This document shows, piece by piece, positions 26,857-35,607 of a stretch of 64,000 bases of DNA; the first letter of the stretch is position 1, and each line of letters opens with the position of its first letter. Source of the DNA: Thiocapsa sp. Its GTDB lineage: Bacteria; Pseudomonadota; Gammaproteobacteria; Chromatiales; Chromatiaceae. The stretch lies in contig NZ_CP073760.1 of the NCBI RefSeq assembly GCF_018399035.1, positions 3,352,001 to 3,416,000 on the forward strand, written 5' to 3'. The translations under genes were made by a program, and so were the position numbers. The notes below the pieces were generated by a model. That model made no database searches, was not told the DNA's origin, and worked only from the letters and a program-made list of their open reading frames with translations.

Positions 26857-29800
26857 ATGCCCATGACGTCCCGCTGGACTGCCATCGCTCAATCCCAGTT
26901 CCCTTGGGAACGGGAGGCGCTCGACTGGCTGCGGGAGCAGCTTCCCGACCTGGAGCCCTGGCACGCCTGGTCGAATTTCGAGTTCATCGATGATGATGGG
27001 CGGGTCAACGAGGTCGATACACTGGTCCTGGCGCCGGCGGGACTCTTCCTGATCGAGATCAAGAGCCGCCCCGGCCTCTTGACCGGCGATGCCCACACCT
27101 GGACCTGGAGCGGCGAAGGTCGCCGCTTCACCGACGACAACCCGCTGGTGCTCACCAACCGCAAGGCCAAGCGGCTGGTCGCGCTGCTGCGCCGCCAGCC
27201 GGCGCTGGCCAAGGCCAGGCTGCGGGTCCCCTGGGTGCAGCCCCTGGTGTTTCTCTCCTCCACCCGCACCGACTGCCGACTGGATCTCGCGGGCCGGGCG
27301 CACGTCCACGGCCGCGGCACGCCGGGCCGTGCCGATGATCCGGGCATCCTTGCGGCCTTGACGGTCCCGGTCGGCGGCGCGATGGGTGCCGTGCGGACCC
27401 CACGCGTCGATCGCACCGCGGCCCGGGCCATCGTCAAGGCGATCGCCGAGTCGGGGATTCGCCCCTCGAACCGCTCCCGTAGGGTCGGCGACTATCAGCT
27501 CAATGGCCTGCTCGCGGAGGGCGATGGTTGGCAGGATTTCGAAGGGGTGCATGTCAGTGCCGGCGTCCATCGCCGCATCCGCGTCTACCCCTTCGCGGGG
27601 GGCGCCGGCGAGCCGCTGCGCGCGGACCGCAAACGCTCGGCGCTGCGTGAGTTTCAGATCCTCGAAGGGATGACGCATCCGGGAATCGTCAAGCTCTACG
27701 ACTTCAAGGAGTCGGAGCTGGGTCCGGCGCTCGTCTTCGAGCTGGACCCGCAAGCCCAGCGACTCGACTTCTGGCTGCGCGAGCGCGCGGAGACCTTGAA
27801 CCTGGACCTGCGTCTGCAGGTGCTGCGGCAGCTTGCCGATGTGCTCAGGTATGCCCACGGCCGGCGCCTCTATCACCGTGCGCTGGCGCCGCAGAACGTG
27901 CTGGTGAAGTCCCCGGACAGCGCCGCTCCGGTCCTGCAGGTTCTCAACTGGCAGGCTGCGGTGCGCGAGGCGACGGCCGGCGCCACCCATCTGCGCACGC
28001 AAGGGACGGCGCACATCGAGGCCCACCTCGAAGCGCCGAGCCAGGTCTATCTGGCGCCGGAGGCGCTCCGTCCCGATATTGCCGCCGGGCCGCACATGGA
28101 TGTCTTCTCCCTGGGGGCCATTGCCTACCTGCTGTTCACCGGCAAGCCCCCGGCGAGTTCCATCCTGGAGCTTGCCGAACGCCTGCGCACGGGTCACGGA
28201 CTGCGGATCTCCGATACGCTGGACGGGTCCGTCCAGGCGTTGCAGGACCTGGTGCAATCCAGCACCCAGCCGGAGGTCAGCAGCCGCATCGCCACCGTCG
28301 ACGAGTTTCTCGACTACCTTGAGCTGGTCGAGGACGAGCTGACGACACCCGCGCCCGAGGCCACTGTCGACCCGACGGTGGCGCGCAAGAACGACCGCCT
28401 GGACGGGGGCTTCACGGTGCTGGCCCATCTGGGCAAAGGCTCCAGTGCGGTCGCCCTCAAGGTGCGTCCCGACGGCTCGGATGAAGACCTGGTGCTCAAG
28501 GTCGCACTGGATCAGACGCAGGACGAGCGGGTGCGCGCCGAGGGCGAGGTCCTCGCGCAACTGGGCCATCCCAATATCGTCAAGTACCGCGGCACCCGCA
28601 GCGTTGCGGGGCGGACCGCGGTCCTGATGACCCAGGCCGGCGAGCAGACCCTGCGCAAACGCATCTATGAGCCGGAACCGCTCTCGCTCGATCTGGTGGC
28701 CCGTTTCGGCGAGGAATTGCTGTCCGTCGTCAACTACCTGGAGGCCGAAGGGGTCACGCACCGCGACATCAAGCCCGACAACATCGGCATCGCGACGGCC
28801 AAGGATAAGCGTCTGGCGCTGGTCCTCTACGATTTCTCGCTCGCGCGCACCGCGCCGGAGAACCTGAATGCCGGGACCCGTCCCTATCTCGATCCCTTTC
28901 TGAGCCTGCGCAAACCCCCGCGCTGGGATCTCTACGCCGAGCGCTTCGCAGTGGCCATGACCCTCTACGAGCTGCTCGGCCGTGCCCTCCCGACGTGGGG
29001 CGACGGTGCGAGCGAGGCCGCGACCCTGGACTGTGAAGCGACGATCGAGTCCGAGCGTTTCGATCCGGCGCTGCGCGAGGGGCTCACCGCCTTCTTTGCC
29101 AAGGCGCTACGCCGCGAGGCCCGCGAGCGTTACGACAATGCCGAGGAGATGTTGCGCGCCTGGCGTCGCGTCTTCGACGAGGCGCGGCGGCCGACCAGCG
29201 ACGCGGACGACCTCGATGCCATCGCCCGCCGAGCAACCCCCACGACCACCATCGCCGAGCTGGGTTATGGCCTTGAGGCCCAGAACGTGCTCGACCAGAT
29301 GCATATCCACTCGGTCCGCGAGCTGCTGGCGGTCGATCGGGTGCGCTTCCGCTACCTCAAGGGCGTCGGCGACAAGGTCCGCAAGGAGATCCGGCTGCGC
29401 GCCAAACGCCTGGCGCAGTTGCGTCCCGACCTGGTGCCGGGCGGGTTGACGCTGCTTGACAGCGAGGCCGTTGGTGGCCCGGGCGCCGCGGATTCCAGCA
29501 TCGACGACCTCGCGGCCCGGTTGCTGCCGCGACGCCCCCTAGGGGATGACCGCCCGGAGGAGCGTGCCCTGGGCATCTGGCTCGGACTGGAGCCCGTGCC
29601 GGAATCCGGCGCCGCCCCAGCCGCGCTCTGGCCGGCGCTCGGCGCGGCCGCCCGGGCCTGCGATCTGGCCCGCGGCCGCGTGACCGATGCGCTGGTGCAG
29701 GCTCGGGAGCGCTGGCTCAAGGCCCCCGCCATCACGGCCGTGCGCGAGCAGATCATGGCCCTTCTTGAAGCCCATGGCGGGGCCATGACCAACGAGGAGA

Positions 29801-31113
29801 CGGCGCGGGCGCTGCTGGCTGCCCGCGGCTCGGTCGAGCGGGTCGACCAGGAGCGTCTGAGCCTGGCCGGCGCGGTCGCGCGCGCCGCGGTGGAAGCCGA
29901 GGCCGGCCTCGCCGCTCCGCGTTTTCTGGTCTTCGATGGACCCCGTCAGCCCCTGGTCGCCCGCGACCAGGAGAGCGCCGATTGGGTGCTGGCCCTGGGT
30001 CGGGAGGCCGACCGCCTGGCCGTCGTCGAGCCGATTCTCTCCCCGCAGCGGATCCGGGATGCACTGCAAGCGGTCCCGGCCCCCGATGGCCTCGTGATCC
30101 CCGCGCCGTCCCGGCTGGTCAAGCTTGCGGCCGACGCGTCCGTGCGGGCGGCGCTCTCCAGCCGCGGCGAGCTCTACCCGCGCGGGATGGCGCCCGCCCA
30201 AGCGATTGCGCTCGCCTTCGGTGCGCTCGCGGGGCAGCCGAAGCTCACTGTCGAGCAGATTCGGGAGCGCGTCCTGGGGCGCTATCCGGAGGCGGCCCCG
30301 TTGCCTGCGCCGCCGGCGCTGGACGGGCTCTTGACTGAGGCGGGTCTGGATCTGGTTTGGCGTCCCAACCACCTCGACGGCCCGGCCTACGAGCGATCGG
30401 CCGGTCAGTTCGACCCCACGGCTGGCTCCAGCACGACCTATCAGCGCCTGGCCACCATTGCCGCGGGCCTGCCCGTCACCCCGGAGATCGCCGCCGCCCG
30501 CCAACTCGAGCAGAAGCTGGACAGTGCGCTCCGCGGCGGCGGCTTTCTGGCCCTGAGCTGCGGTGTGCGACTGGCGCGGCATGTGGAGGACGAGCTGCTG
30601 CGCCGCTTCGACCTCGCCCGCCTCAGTCTCGACGCACTGCTGCTCAAGGCGATGCGCGACCAGGCCGAGGCACTCCAGGTGAGTTGGCCGCTGGTCTCGC
30701 GGGCGGACGGCGGCGGCCCCCGGGGGGGCGACTGGGGCCGGCTCCAGCAACTCGTGAGTCGGGCGGTACCGACGGTCCGCGAGCGGATCCTGTCCGAAAC
30801 CCGAGCGGTGTTGCTCACGCAGCCGGGACTGATGGGCCGTTATCGCCTCCAGGGCCTGCTGACCGACCTCCAGGACGCCGTAAGCCGCCCCGGCGGGCTG
30901 CCGGGACTCTGGATGCTGGTCCCCATGATCATCCCCGGCCCGCCCGCAGTCGACGGCTTCGCCATCCCCACCATCAGCGCCGCGCAATGGGCCGTCGTCC
31001 CCGAGGCATGGACCAAGAACCTGCACCGCACCGGAACCGGGGAACAGCAAAAGGACCGCCGACTTCAGTCGGCGAGAGAAGCCAACTCAAGTCGACCGTC
31101 CCGGGCCGACTAA
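26857..31113 (+). CDS. pglW: BREX type 2 protein PglW: NERD, pseudokinase and Ser/Thr kinase
   Basis: The product has 1,418 residues. An N-terminal NERD domain (about 10-125; WSNFEFIDDDGRVNEVDTLV, LFLIEIKSRPG) comes first. A kinase-like domain follows (about 209-495), whose catalytic loop reads HRALAPQN and which lacks DFG: a pseudokinase. A second kinase (about 515-780) has GKGSSAVALKV, HRDIKPDN and DFS in place of DFG. A helix-hairpin-helix-like segment lies at about 800-855 (LKGVGDKVRKEIRLRAKRL). PglW is the kinase that defines type 2 BREX (Pgl). The last residues (KDRRLQSAREANSSRPSRAD) are encoded by a REP palindrome, so the natural C-terminus was probably shorter. Start at ATG 26857 or 26863. 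Confidence 0.9.
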   Translation: MPMTSRWTAIAQSQFPWEREALDWLREQLPDLEPWHAWSNFEFIDDDGRVNEVDTLVLAPAGLFLIEIKSRPGLLTGDAHTWTWSGEGRRFTDDNPLVLTNRKAKRLVALLRRQPALAKARLRVPWVQPLVFLSSTRTDCRLDLAGRAHVHGRGTPGRADDPGILAALTVPVGGAMGAVRTPRVDRTAARAIVKAIAESGIRPSNRSRRVGDYQLNGLLAEGDGWQDFEGVHVSAGVHRRIRVYPFAGGAGEPLRADRKRSALREFQILEGMTHPGIVKLYDFKESELGPALVFELDPQAQRLDFWLRERAETLNLDLRLQVLRQLADVLRYAHGRRLYHRALAPQNVLVKSPDSAAPVLQVLNWQAAVREATAGATHLRTQGTAHIEAHLEAPSQVYLAPEALRPDIAAGPHMDVFSLGAIAYLLFTGKPPASSILELAERLRTGHGLRISDTLDGSVQALQDLVQSSTQPEVSSRIATVDEFLDYLELVEDELTTPAPEATVDPTVARKNDRLDGGFTVLAHLGKGSSAVALKVRPDGSDEDLVLKVALDQTQDERVRAEGEVLAQLGHPNIVKYRGTRSVAGRTAVLMTQAGEQTLRKRIYEPEPLSLDLVARFGEELLSVVNYLEAEGVTHRDIKPDNIGIATAKDKRLALVLYDFSLARTAPENLNAGTRPYLDPFLSLRKPPRWDLYAERFAVAMTLYELLGRALPTWGDGASEAATLDCEATIESERFDPALREGLTAFFAKALRREARERYDNAEEMLRAWRRVFDEARRPTSDADDLDAIARRATPTTTIAELGYGLEAQNVLDQMHIHSVRELLAVDRVRFRYLKGVGDKVRKEIRLRAKRLAQLRPDLVPGGLTLLDSEAVGGPGAADSSIDDLAARLLPRRPLGDDRPEERALGIWLGLEPVPESGAAPAALWPALGAAARACDLARGRVTDALVQARERWLKAPAITAVREQIMALLEAHGGAMTNEETARALLAARGSVERVDQERLSLAGAVARAAVEAEAGLAAPRFLVFDGPRQPLVARDQESADWVLALGREADRLAVVEPILSPQRIRDALQAVPAPDGLVIPAPSRLVKLAADASVRAALSSRGELYPRGMAPAQAIALAFGALAGQPKLTVEQIRERVLGRYPEAAPLPAPPALDGLLTEAGLDLVWRPNHLDGPAYERSAGQFDPTAGSSTTYQRLATIAAGLPVTPEIAAARQLEQKLDSALRGGGFLALSCGVRLARHVEDELLRRFDLARLSLDALLLKAMRDQAEALQVSWPLVSRADGGGPRGGDWGRLQQLVSRAVPTVRERILSETRAVLLTQPGLMGRYRLQGLLTDLQDAVSRPGGLPGLWMLVPMIIPGPPAVDGFAIPTISAAQWAVVPEAWTKNLHRTGTGEQQKDRRLQSAREANSSRPSRAD

Positions 31114-31155
31114 AGTCGGCGGTCCGGGGGCTTGGACCGCCGACTTCAGTCGGCA
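31052..31155. repeat. REP palindromes at the pglW-pglX junction
   Basis: Units at 31052-31073, 31105-31126 (inverted, centre TAAAG) and 31134-31155. The first lies inside the pglW reading frame and the other two between the genes. Confidence 0.88.
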
Positions 31156-31229
31156 AGTCTGGTCCCGGCCTGGAACCAACACGGCACCGCCGTCAAGAAT
31201 AGAAGCAAAGGCACCAACGGAGTCACCGC

Positions 31230-33680
31230 ATGATCGATGGCCGCAAACTACTGGACCGGCTGCGCGGGCTACAGACCCGCCTGGTGAGCGATCTGCGCGA
31301 GCGGATCGACGCACAGCCCGAGGTGGAGGCGGGCCTGCGCGCCGAGTGGCAGCGGGCGCGTGAGACGGGCCGCATCGGCCAGACCTATGCGGACTGGCGG
31401 GAAGACGAGATCGCCCAGGCAACCGTGCATTGGGTGCTGGCCTGCGTCTTCCTGCGCTTCATCGAGGACAACGGACTCGTGGAGCGCCCCTGGCTCTCCG
31501 GGGCGACCCGTCATCAGCGCGACCTGGCCCAGGACCGGCACGACGAGTTCTTCCGGGCACGGCCGCTGGATTCGGATCGGGACTATCTGCTCGCCTGCTT
31601 CGAGGACGCCGCCCGCTTGCCCGGCATGGGCGGGCTCTTCGATCGCACCCACAACCCGCTCTGGCGTCTCTCCCTGTCCGGCGACGGGGCCGTGGCGCTC
31701 CTGCGCTTCTGGCAGCAGGTGAACCCGGACACCGGCGAGCTTGACCACGACTTCAGGTGCGAGCCCCTGGATACCCGCTTCCTCGGCGACCTCTATCAAG
31801 ACCTCTCCGAGCCGGTGCGCAAAAAGTACGCCCTGCTCCAGACGCCCGAGTTCGTCGAGGAGTTCATCCTCGACCGCACCCTGACCCCGGCCCTGGCAGA
31901 GGTCGGCTACCGCGAGATCCGGCTGATCGACCCGACCTGCGGATCCGGTCACTTCCTACTCGGCGCCTTCCGTCGACTCTTTGATCTCTGGGCGGCCAAC
32001 GAGCCCGCACGCAACCTGCCCGACCTGGCTCAGCGGGCGTTGGACGCGGTCTACGGCGTCGACATCAATCCCTACGCGGTGGCCATTGCCCGGTTTCGGC
32101 TGACCATGGCGGCCATCGTCGCGGCGGGCATCGGGCGGCTCGCCGACGCGCCCGATTTTCAGGTCCGCATCGCGGTCGGCGACAGCCTGCTCCACGGGCG
32201 GCGCTTCAATGCCCTGGACCTGGGCGGGGAGGCGGAGAATCTGGCCGGCGCCGGGTTCGGCCATGCCTATGCGACGGAGGACCTGGAGGCGGTCAATCGC
32301 ATCCTGGGGCAGCGGTATCATGCGGTGGTCGGCAATCCGCCCTATATCACCGTGAAGGATCCGGCGCTCAATGGGCTCTATCGCGGGCTCTACAAAGACA
32401 CCTGCCACATGAAGTATTCGCTGGTGGCGCCCTTCACCGAGCGCTTCTTCGATCTGGCAGTCGATGCCGGCGATCAGCGGCCCGCCGGCTACGTGGGGCT
32501 GATCGTCGCCGACTCATTCATGAAGCGGGAGTTCGGCAAGAAGCTCATCGAGAATTTCCTGCCGCGGGTGGATCTGACGCACGTCATCGCGACCTCAGGC
32601 GCCTATATTCCTGGCCATGGGACGCCGACGGTGATTCTGTTCGGTCGGAACCGGCGGCCGCTTGAGTCGGTCGTGCGCACCGTGATGGGGATCAAGGGGG
32701 AGCCGGCGACGCCGGATGATCCGGCCAAGGGGTTGGTGTGGACGGCGATTCTCGAGCAGTTGGAGCGGGCGGGGAGCGTGGGGGAATTTGTGAGTGTTTC
32801 CGATGTGCCCCGTGGCGTTTTTGGGCGGCATCCTTGGAGTATTGGGGGTGGGGGTGCGGCGGATTTGCGGGAGTTCCTCGATTCTCACACAACCTTACTC
32901 CGGAGTCGGCTACACGAAATCGGATTTGGATGCATCATCAGCGAAGAAGAGGCATTTCAACAGTCAACCGTCGAAAGAATCAGCACAGATAGTGCGCTCT
33001 GGCGGGATCTCGTCGTTGGCGACACCGTGCGCGATTGGGGGCTTGGCAGGCTAGATCCAATCCTGTTTCCATACACCTCTGATATCACGCTAATAGAAGA
33101 AAGCCGACTCAGCCACCGTCTTTGGTGGAGCCGCACTCTATTGGGAAACCGCCGGGATTTCGGCAATCAAACTTACTTCCAAGCGGGTCGTCCCTGGTGG
33201 GAGTACCATCAGATTCCGATTCGCCGCAATCAGTTGCCGCTGAGCATCACCTTCGCCGACATCGCCACCCACAACCACTTCGTCCTCGATCGCGGCGGCA
33301 AGGTGTTCAATCGTACGGCACCGGTCATCAAGCTGCCGGCTGGCGCCACCGAGGATGACCATCTGGCGCTTCTCGGGTTACTCAACAGCTCGACGGCCTG
33401 TTTCTGGTTGAAGCAGGTCTGCCACAACAAGGGGAGCACGGTGGACCAGCATGGCGCCCGTCAGCGCACGGCGCCGTTCGAGGACTTCTATGCCTTCAAC
33501 GGGACCAAGGTGCAGGAGTTCCCCCTCGTCGATCCCCCACCCACCGACCTCGCCAGCCAGCTCGACACCCTGGCCCGAGAGCTGGCCGAGTGCCTGCCAG
33601 CCGCCGTGTTGGCAGACGCCAAGGCCAAGACACCGGGGCCTTCGGCCGACTCGTCCGGGGGTTCCGATGACCAAGGCTGA
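31230..33680 (+). CDS. pglX: BREX type 2 methyltransferase PglX, N-terminal (catalytic) half
   Basis: This 816-residue adenine-specific DNA methyltransferase has the SAM-binding motif [14 protein letters not shown] (Asp234) and the catalytic NPPY (residues 369-372, [13 protein letters not shown]). A target-recognition-like region follows and ends [19 protein letters not shown]…LPAAVLADA. Single-chain PglX proteins are about 1,200 residues; the missing C-terminal part is encoded separately at 35608-36933. GGAG lies upstream of ATG 31230. The last 14 bases overlap the first ATG of the RAYT frame. The 32720-33130 segment looks less GC-rich than the rest, as is common in specificity regions. Confidence 0.9.
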   Translation: MIDGRKLLDRLRGLQTRLVSDLRERIDAQPEVEAGLRAEWQRARETGRIGQTYADWREDEIAQATVHWVLACVFLRFIEDNGLVERPWLSGATRHQRDLAQDRHDEFFRARPLDSDRDYLLACFEDAARLPGMGGLFDRTHNPLWRLSLSGDGAVALLRFWQQVNPDTGELDHDFRCEPLDTRFLGDLYQDLSEPVRKKYALLQTPEFVEEFILDRTLTPALAEVGYREIRLIDPTCGSGHFLLGAFRRLFDLWAANEPARNLPDLAQRALDAVYGVDINPYAVAIARFRLTMAAIVAAGIGRLADAPDFQVRIAVGDSLLHGRRFNALDLGGEAENLAGAGFGHAYATEDLEAVNRILGQRYHAVVGNPPYITVKDPALNGLYRGLYKDTCHMKYSLVAPFTERFFDLAVDAGDQRPAGYVGLIVADSFMKREFGKKLIENFLPRVDLTHVIATSGAYIPGHGTPTVILFGRNRRPLESVVRTVMGIKGEPATPDDPAKGLVWTAILEQLERAGSVGEFVSVSDVPRGVFGRHPWSIGGGGAADLREFLDSHTTLLRSRLHEIGFGCIISEEEAFQQSTVERISTDSALWRDLVVGDTVRDWGLGRLDPILFPYTSDITLIEESRLSHRLWWSRTLLGNRRDFGNQTYFQAGRPWWEYHQIPIRRNQLPLSITFADIATHNHFVLDRGGKVFNRTAPVIKLPAGATEDDHLALLGLLNSSTACFWLKQVCHNKGSTVDQHGARQRTAPFEDFYAFNGTKVQEFPLVDPPPTDLASQLDTLARELAECLPAAVLADAKAKTPGPSADSSGGSDDQG

Positions 33681-33687
33681 AAGCCCA

Positions 33688-33867
33688 GGGACCGCCGACT
33701 TTAGTCGGCGAGTCGAGATGCCGACCGAAGTCGGTGGTCCCGGGCCGACTGAAGTCGGCGTTCCGTCCGGGCCGACCGAAGTCGGTGGTCCCGGGCCGAC
33801 TGAAGTCGGCGGTCCGTCTGGGGCGACCGAAGTCGGTGGTCCCGGGCCGACTGAAGTCGGCGGTCCT
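33688..33867. repeat. REP array on the 5' side of the RAYT
   Basis: About seven REP units alternate between GCCGACTGAAGTCGGC and a GACCGAAGTCGG variant, spaced about 25 bases apart. They keep one reading frame open. This is the densest REP cluster in the window. Confidence 0.88.
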
Positions 33868-34417
33868 GGTGGGCCTTTGGGGTGGTATTCGAGGGGGTAT
33901 TTGCCGCATTTGGATACGCCCGGGTTGATTCAGGGGGTGACGTTTCGGCTGGCCGACTCGCTGCCGAGGTCTGTGCTTGAGCAGATGCGGTCGGCGGCCG
34001 GGGACAGTGCGGCGCGGCGGGAGCTGATCGAGGGTCAGCTCAATGCCGGCTTCGGTGCCTGCTGGCTGCGCAACCCACAGATCGCCGGTCTGGTCGAGGC
34101 GGAGCTCCTGCGGTTTGACGGCAGCCGGTATCGGCTGCTGGGTTGGACGCTGATGCCCAATCATGTCCATCTGCTGGTCGAGACCTGGCCGGACCATGCC
34201 TTGTTTAAGGTGGTGCAGGGCTGGAAGGGGTCTTCGGCAGTCGCCGCCAATCGTCTGCTGGGACGGACCGGGGCCTTTTGGGCCAGGGATTACTTCGATC
34301 GTTATATCCGTGATGATGCCCACCTTGCGGCGGCGATCCGGTACATCGACCAGAATCCGGTCAAGGCCGGTTTTGTCGAGCGGGCGGAGGAGTGGCCGTT
34401 CGGAAGTGCGCACCGAC

Positions 34418-34551
34418 GGACCGCCGACTTTAGTCGGCGAGTGGAGATGCCAACTGAAGTTGGTGTTCCCGAGCCGACTGAAGTCGGCGGTCCGTGCTTG
34501 CCAACTGAGGCTGGGGGTCCCGGGCCGACTGAAGTCGGTTGTTCGGGTGGG
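34418..34551. repeat. REP array on the 3' side of the RAYT
   Basis: Four or five units, some decayed (CAACTGAAGTTGG, CAACTGAGGCTGGG), read in frame as PTEVG repeats at the RAYT C-terminus. Two carry compensated stems (C-G changed to A-T on both arms), suggesting that base pairing is kept. Confidence 0.8.
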
Positions 34552-34638
34552 GTGAGGTCGTGATTGCCTGGTGGTCAGATGTGCGCAAGGTGCGATGATC
34601 CTGCAAGCTTGTTCCTAAGTGAGGCTCGAACGAAACTG

Positions 34639-34980
34639 ATGTCCAAACCACTCGATCCCGAGACCGCGCGGGCGGCTCGGGCCTATCTCGCGCGGATCGC
34701 GGAGCGTTACGACCTGGCCGGGGCCCTCCTCTTCGGTAGCCGGGCGCGACACAGTCATCGTGCGGATAGCGACGCAGACGTGGCGATTCTGCTGCGGGGA
34801 CCGCGCGGACACTTTCTCGACACCAAGCTCGACTTGGCCGACATCGCCTTCGACGTGCTGCTGGAAACCGGGGTGCTGATCCAACCCCTACCGATTTGGG
34901 AAGATGAGTGGGAGCACCCCGAGCATCACAGCGCTCCGACGCTGATCCGCAACGTCAAGCGCGAGGGCATCAGACTGTGA
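34639..34980 (+). CDS. MNT-type nucleotidyltransferase (antitoxin-like)
   Basis: This 113-residue protein has the minimal nucleotidyltransferase motif GSRARHSHRADSDADVAIL near residue 35, with the two catalytic aspartates in DAD and a third in the strand AFDVLLE. MNT proteins pair with HEPN proteins; in studied MntA/HepT pairs the MNT enzyme AMPylates and silences the HEPN RNase. The start is placed at ATG 34639 (MSKPLDPE). Its TGA overlaps the GTG of the HEPN gene (GTGA at 34977-34980), so the two are coupled. The pair lies within split pglX. Confidence 0.85.
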   Translation: MSKPLDPETARAARAYLARIAERYDLAGALLFGSRARHSHRADSDADVAILLRGPRGHFLDTKLDLADIAFDVLLETGVLIQPLPIWEDEWEHPEHHSAPTLIRNVKREGIRL

Positions 34981-35387
34981 CGCCTGCAGACCTGATGGAC
35001 AAGGCCAAGCGGGCTTCGGCTTCGGCAGAGCTGCTGCTGAATGCGGGGGATCCGGAGGGGGCCTGCAACCGGGCCTACTACGCCATGTTCGACGCCGCCC
35101 GGGCTGCCTTGATCGCCTCCCGGCCAGGCGCCGACGCTGATGCAGAGATGACCAAGGTGCGAACCCACAGTGGTCTGATCACAGCGTTCGGTCTGAGGTT
35201 GGTCAAGACGGGACGCCTGCCCGTGGAGCTCGGCCGGGCTCTGAACCGGGCATCGGAGCTGCGACTGGCTGCCGATTACACGGGCGGTCCGGTTACGAAA
35301 GGCCAAGCCGAATGGATGGTGAACCAGTCAAAAGCCTTTATCGCCGAGGTTCACCGGGCCTTCACCTCGCATGAGGGAGAACCATGA
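34977..35387 (+). CDS. HEPN-domain protein (toxin-like partner of the MNT gene)
   Basis: This 136-residue protein has the COG1895-type HEPN signature NRAYYAMFDAARAAL, then KVRTHSGLITAFG and RLAADYTGG. The usual RNase motif R-x4-6-H is not evident; the equivalent segment reads RLAADY, as in many members of this branch, so nuclease activity is uncertain. It begins at the GTG overlapping the MNT stop and ends with an ATGA overlap with the next gene. As a toxin-antitoxin pair it could act as an abortive back-up to BREX; this is inference. Confidence 0.85.
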   Translation: MTPADLMDKAKRASASAELLLNAGDPEGACNRAYYAMFDAARAALIASRPGADADAEMTKVRTHSGLITAFGLRLVKTGRLPVELGRALNRASELRLAADYTGGPVTKGQAEWMVNQSKAFIAEVHRAFTSHEGEP

Positions 35388-35599
35388 GACTCGCCTACGA
35401 CCCGACGACCGATTCACTCTATATCCATCTGACGGATTCGCCTGCGACCGATTCGGACGAGGTCTCCGAGGGCGTTGTGCTCGACTACGACGCCAACGGG
35501 GCCTTGGTCGGCATCGACGTGCAACACGCCAGCACCAAGGCCGATATCCGGCGTCTGTCGGTGTCGCACCCGCCTCTTCAGACCCTGGACGCCGCCTGA
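35384..35599 (+). CDS. DUF2283-family small protein
   Basis: This 71-residue protein matches the DUF2283 pattern: MRLAYDPTTDSLYIHLTD, EVSEGVVLDYDANGALVGIDV, and a short C-terminal helix. The family often lies beside toxin-antitoxin genes; its function is unknown. The ATG overlaps the HEPN stop (ATGA), and its own stop is 8 bases before the ATG of the second pglX part, so four genes form one translationally linked string. Confidence 0.8.
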   Translation: MRLAYDPTTDSLYIHLTDSPATDSDEVSEGVVLDYDANGALVGIDVQHASTKADIRRLSVSHPPLQTLDAA

Positions 35600-35607
35600 G
35601 ACGCCCG

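Larger units (their letters stand above)
33667..34563 (+). mobile_element. REP-associated tyrosine transposase (RAYT) with flanking REPs in frame
   Basis: The core, from about residue 70, is a Y1/HUH transposase of the RAYT (TnpA_REP) class: GWYSRGYLPHLD, MPNHVHLLVE with the HUH-type histidines, and a likely catalytic tyrosine in RDYFDRYIRDD, then YIDQNPVKAGFV. RAYTs mobilise REP palindromes as single-stranded DNA. The frame is open from ATG 33667 through seven or so REP units (33688-33867), read as repeated GPTEVGG, and ends through four more (34418-34551). Translation more likely begins near the TTG at 33877, since related proteins begin close to LGWYSRG. It lies inside split pglX and is probably the source of the island's REPs. 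Confidence 0.85.
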
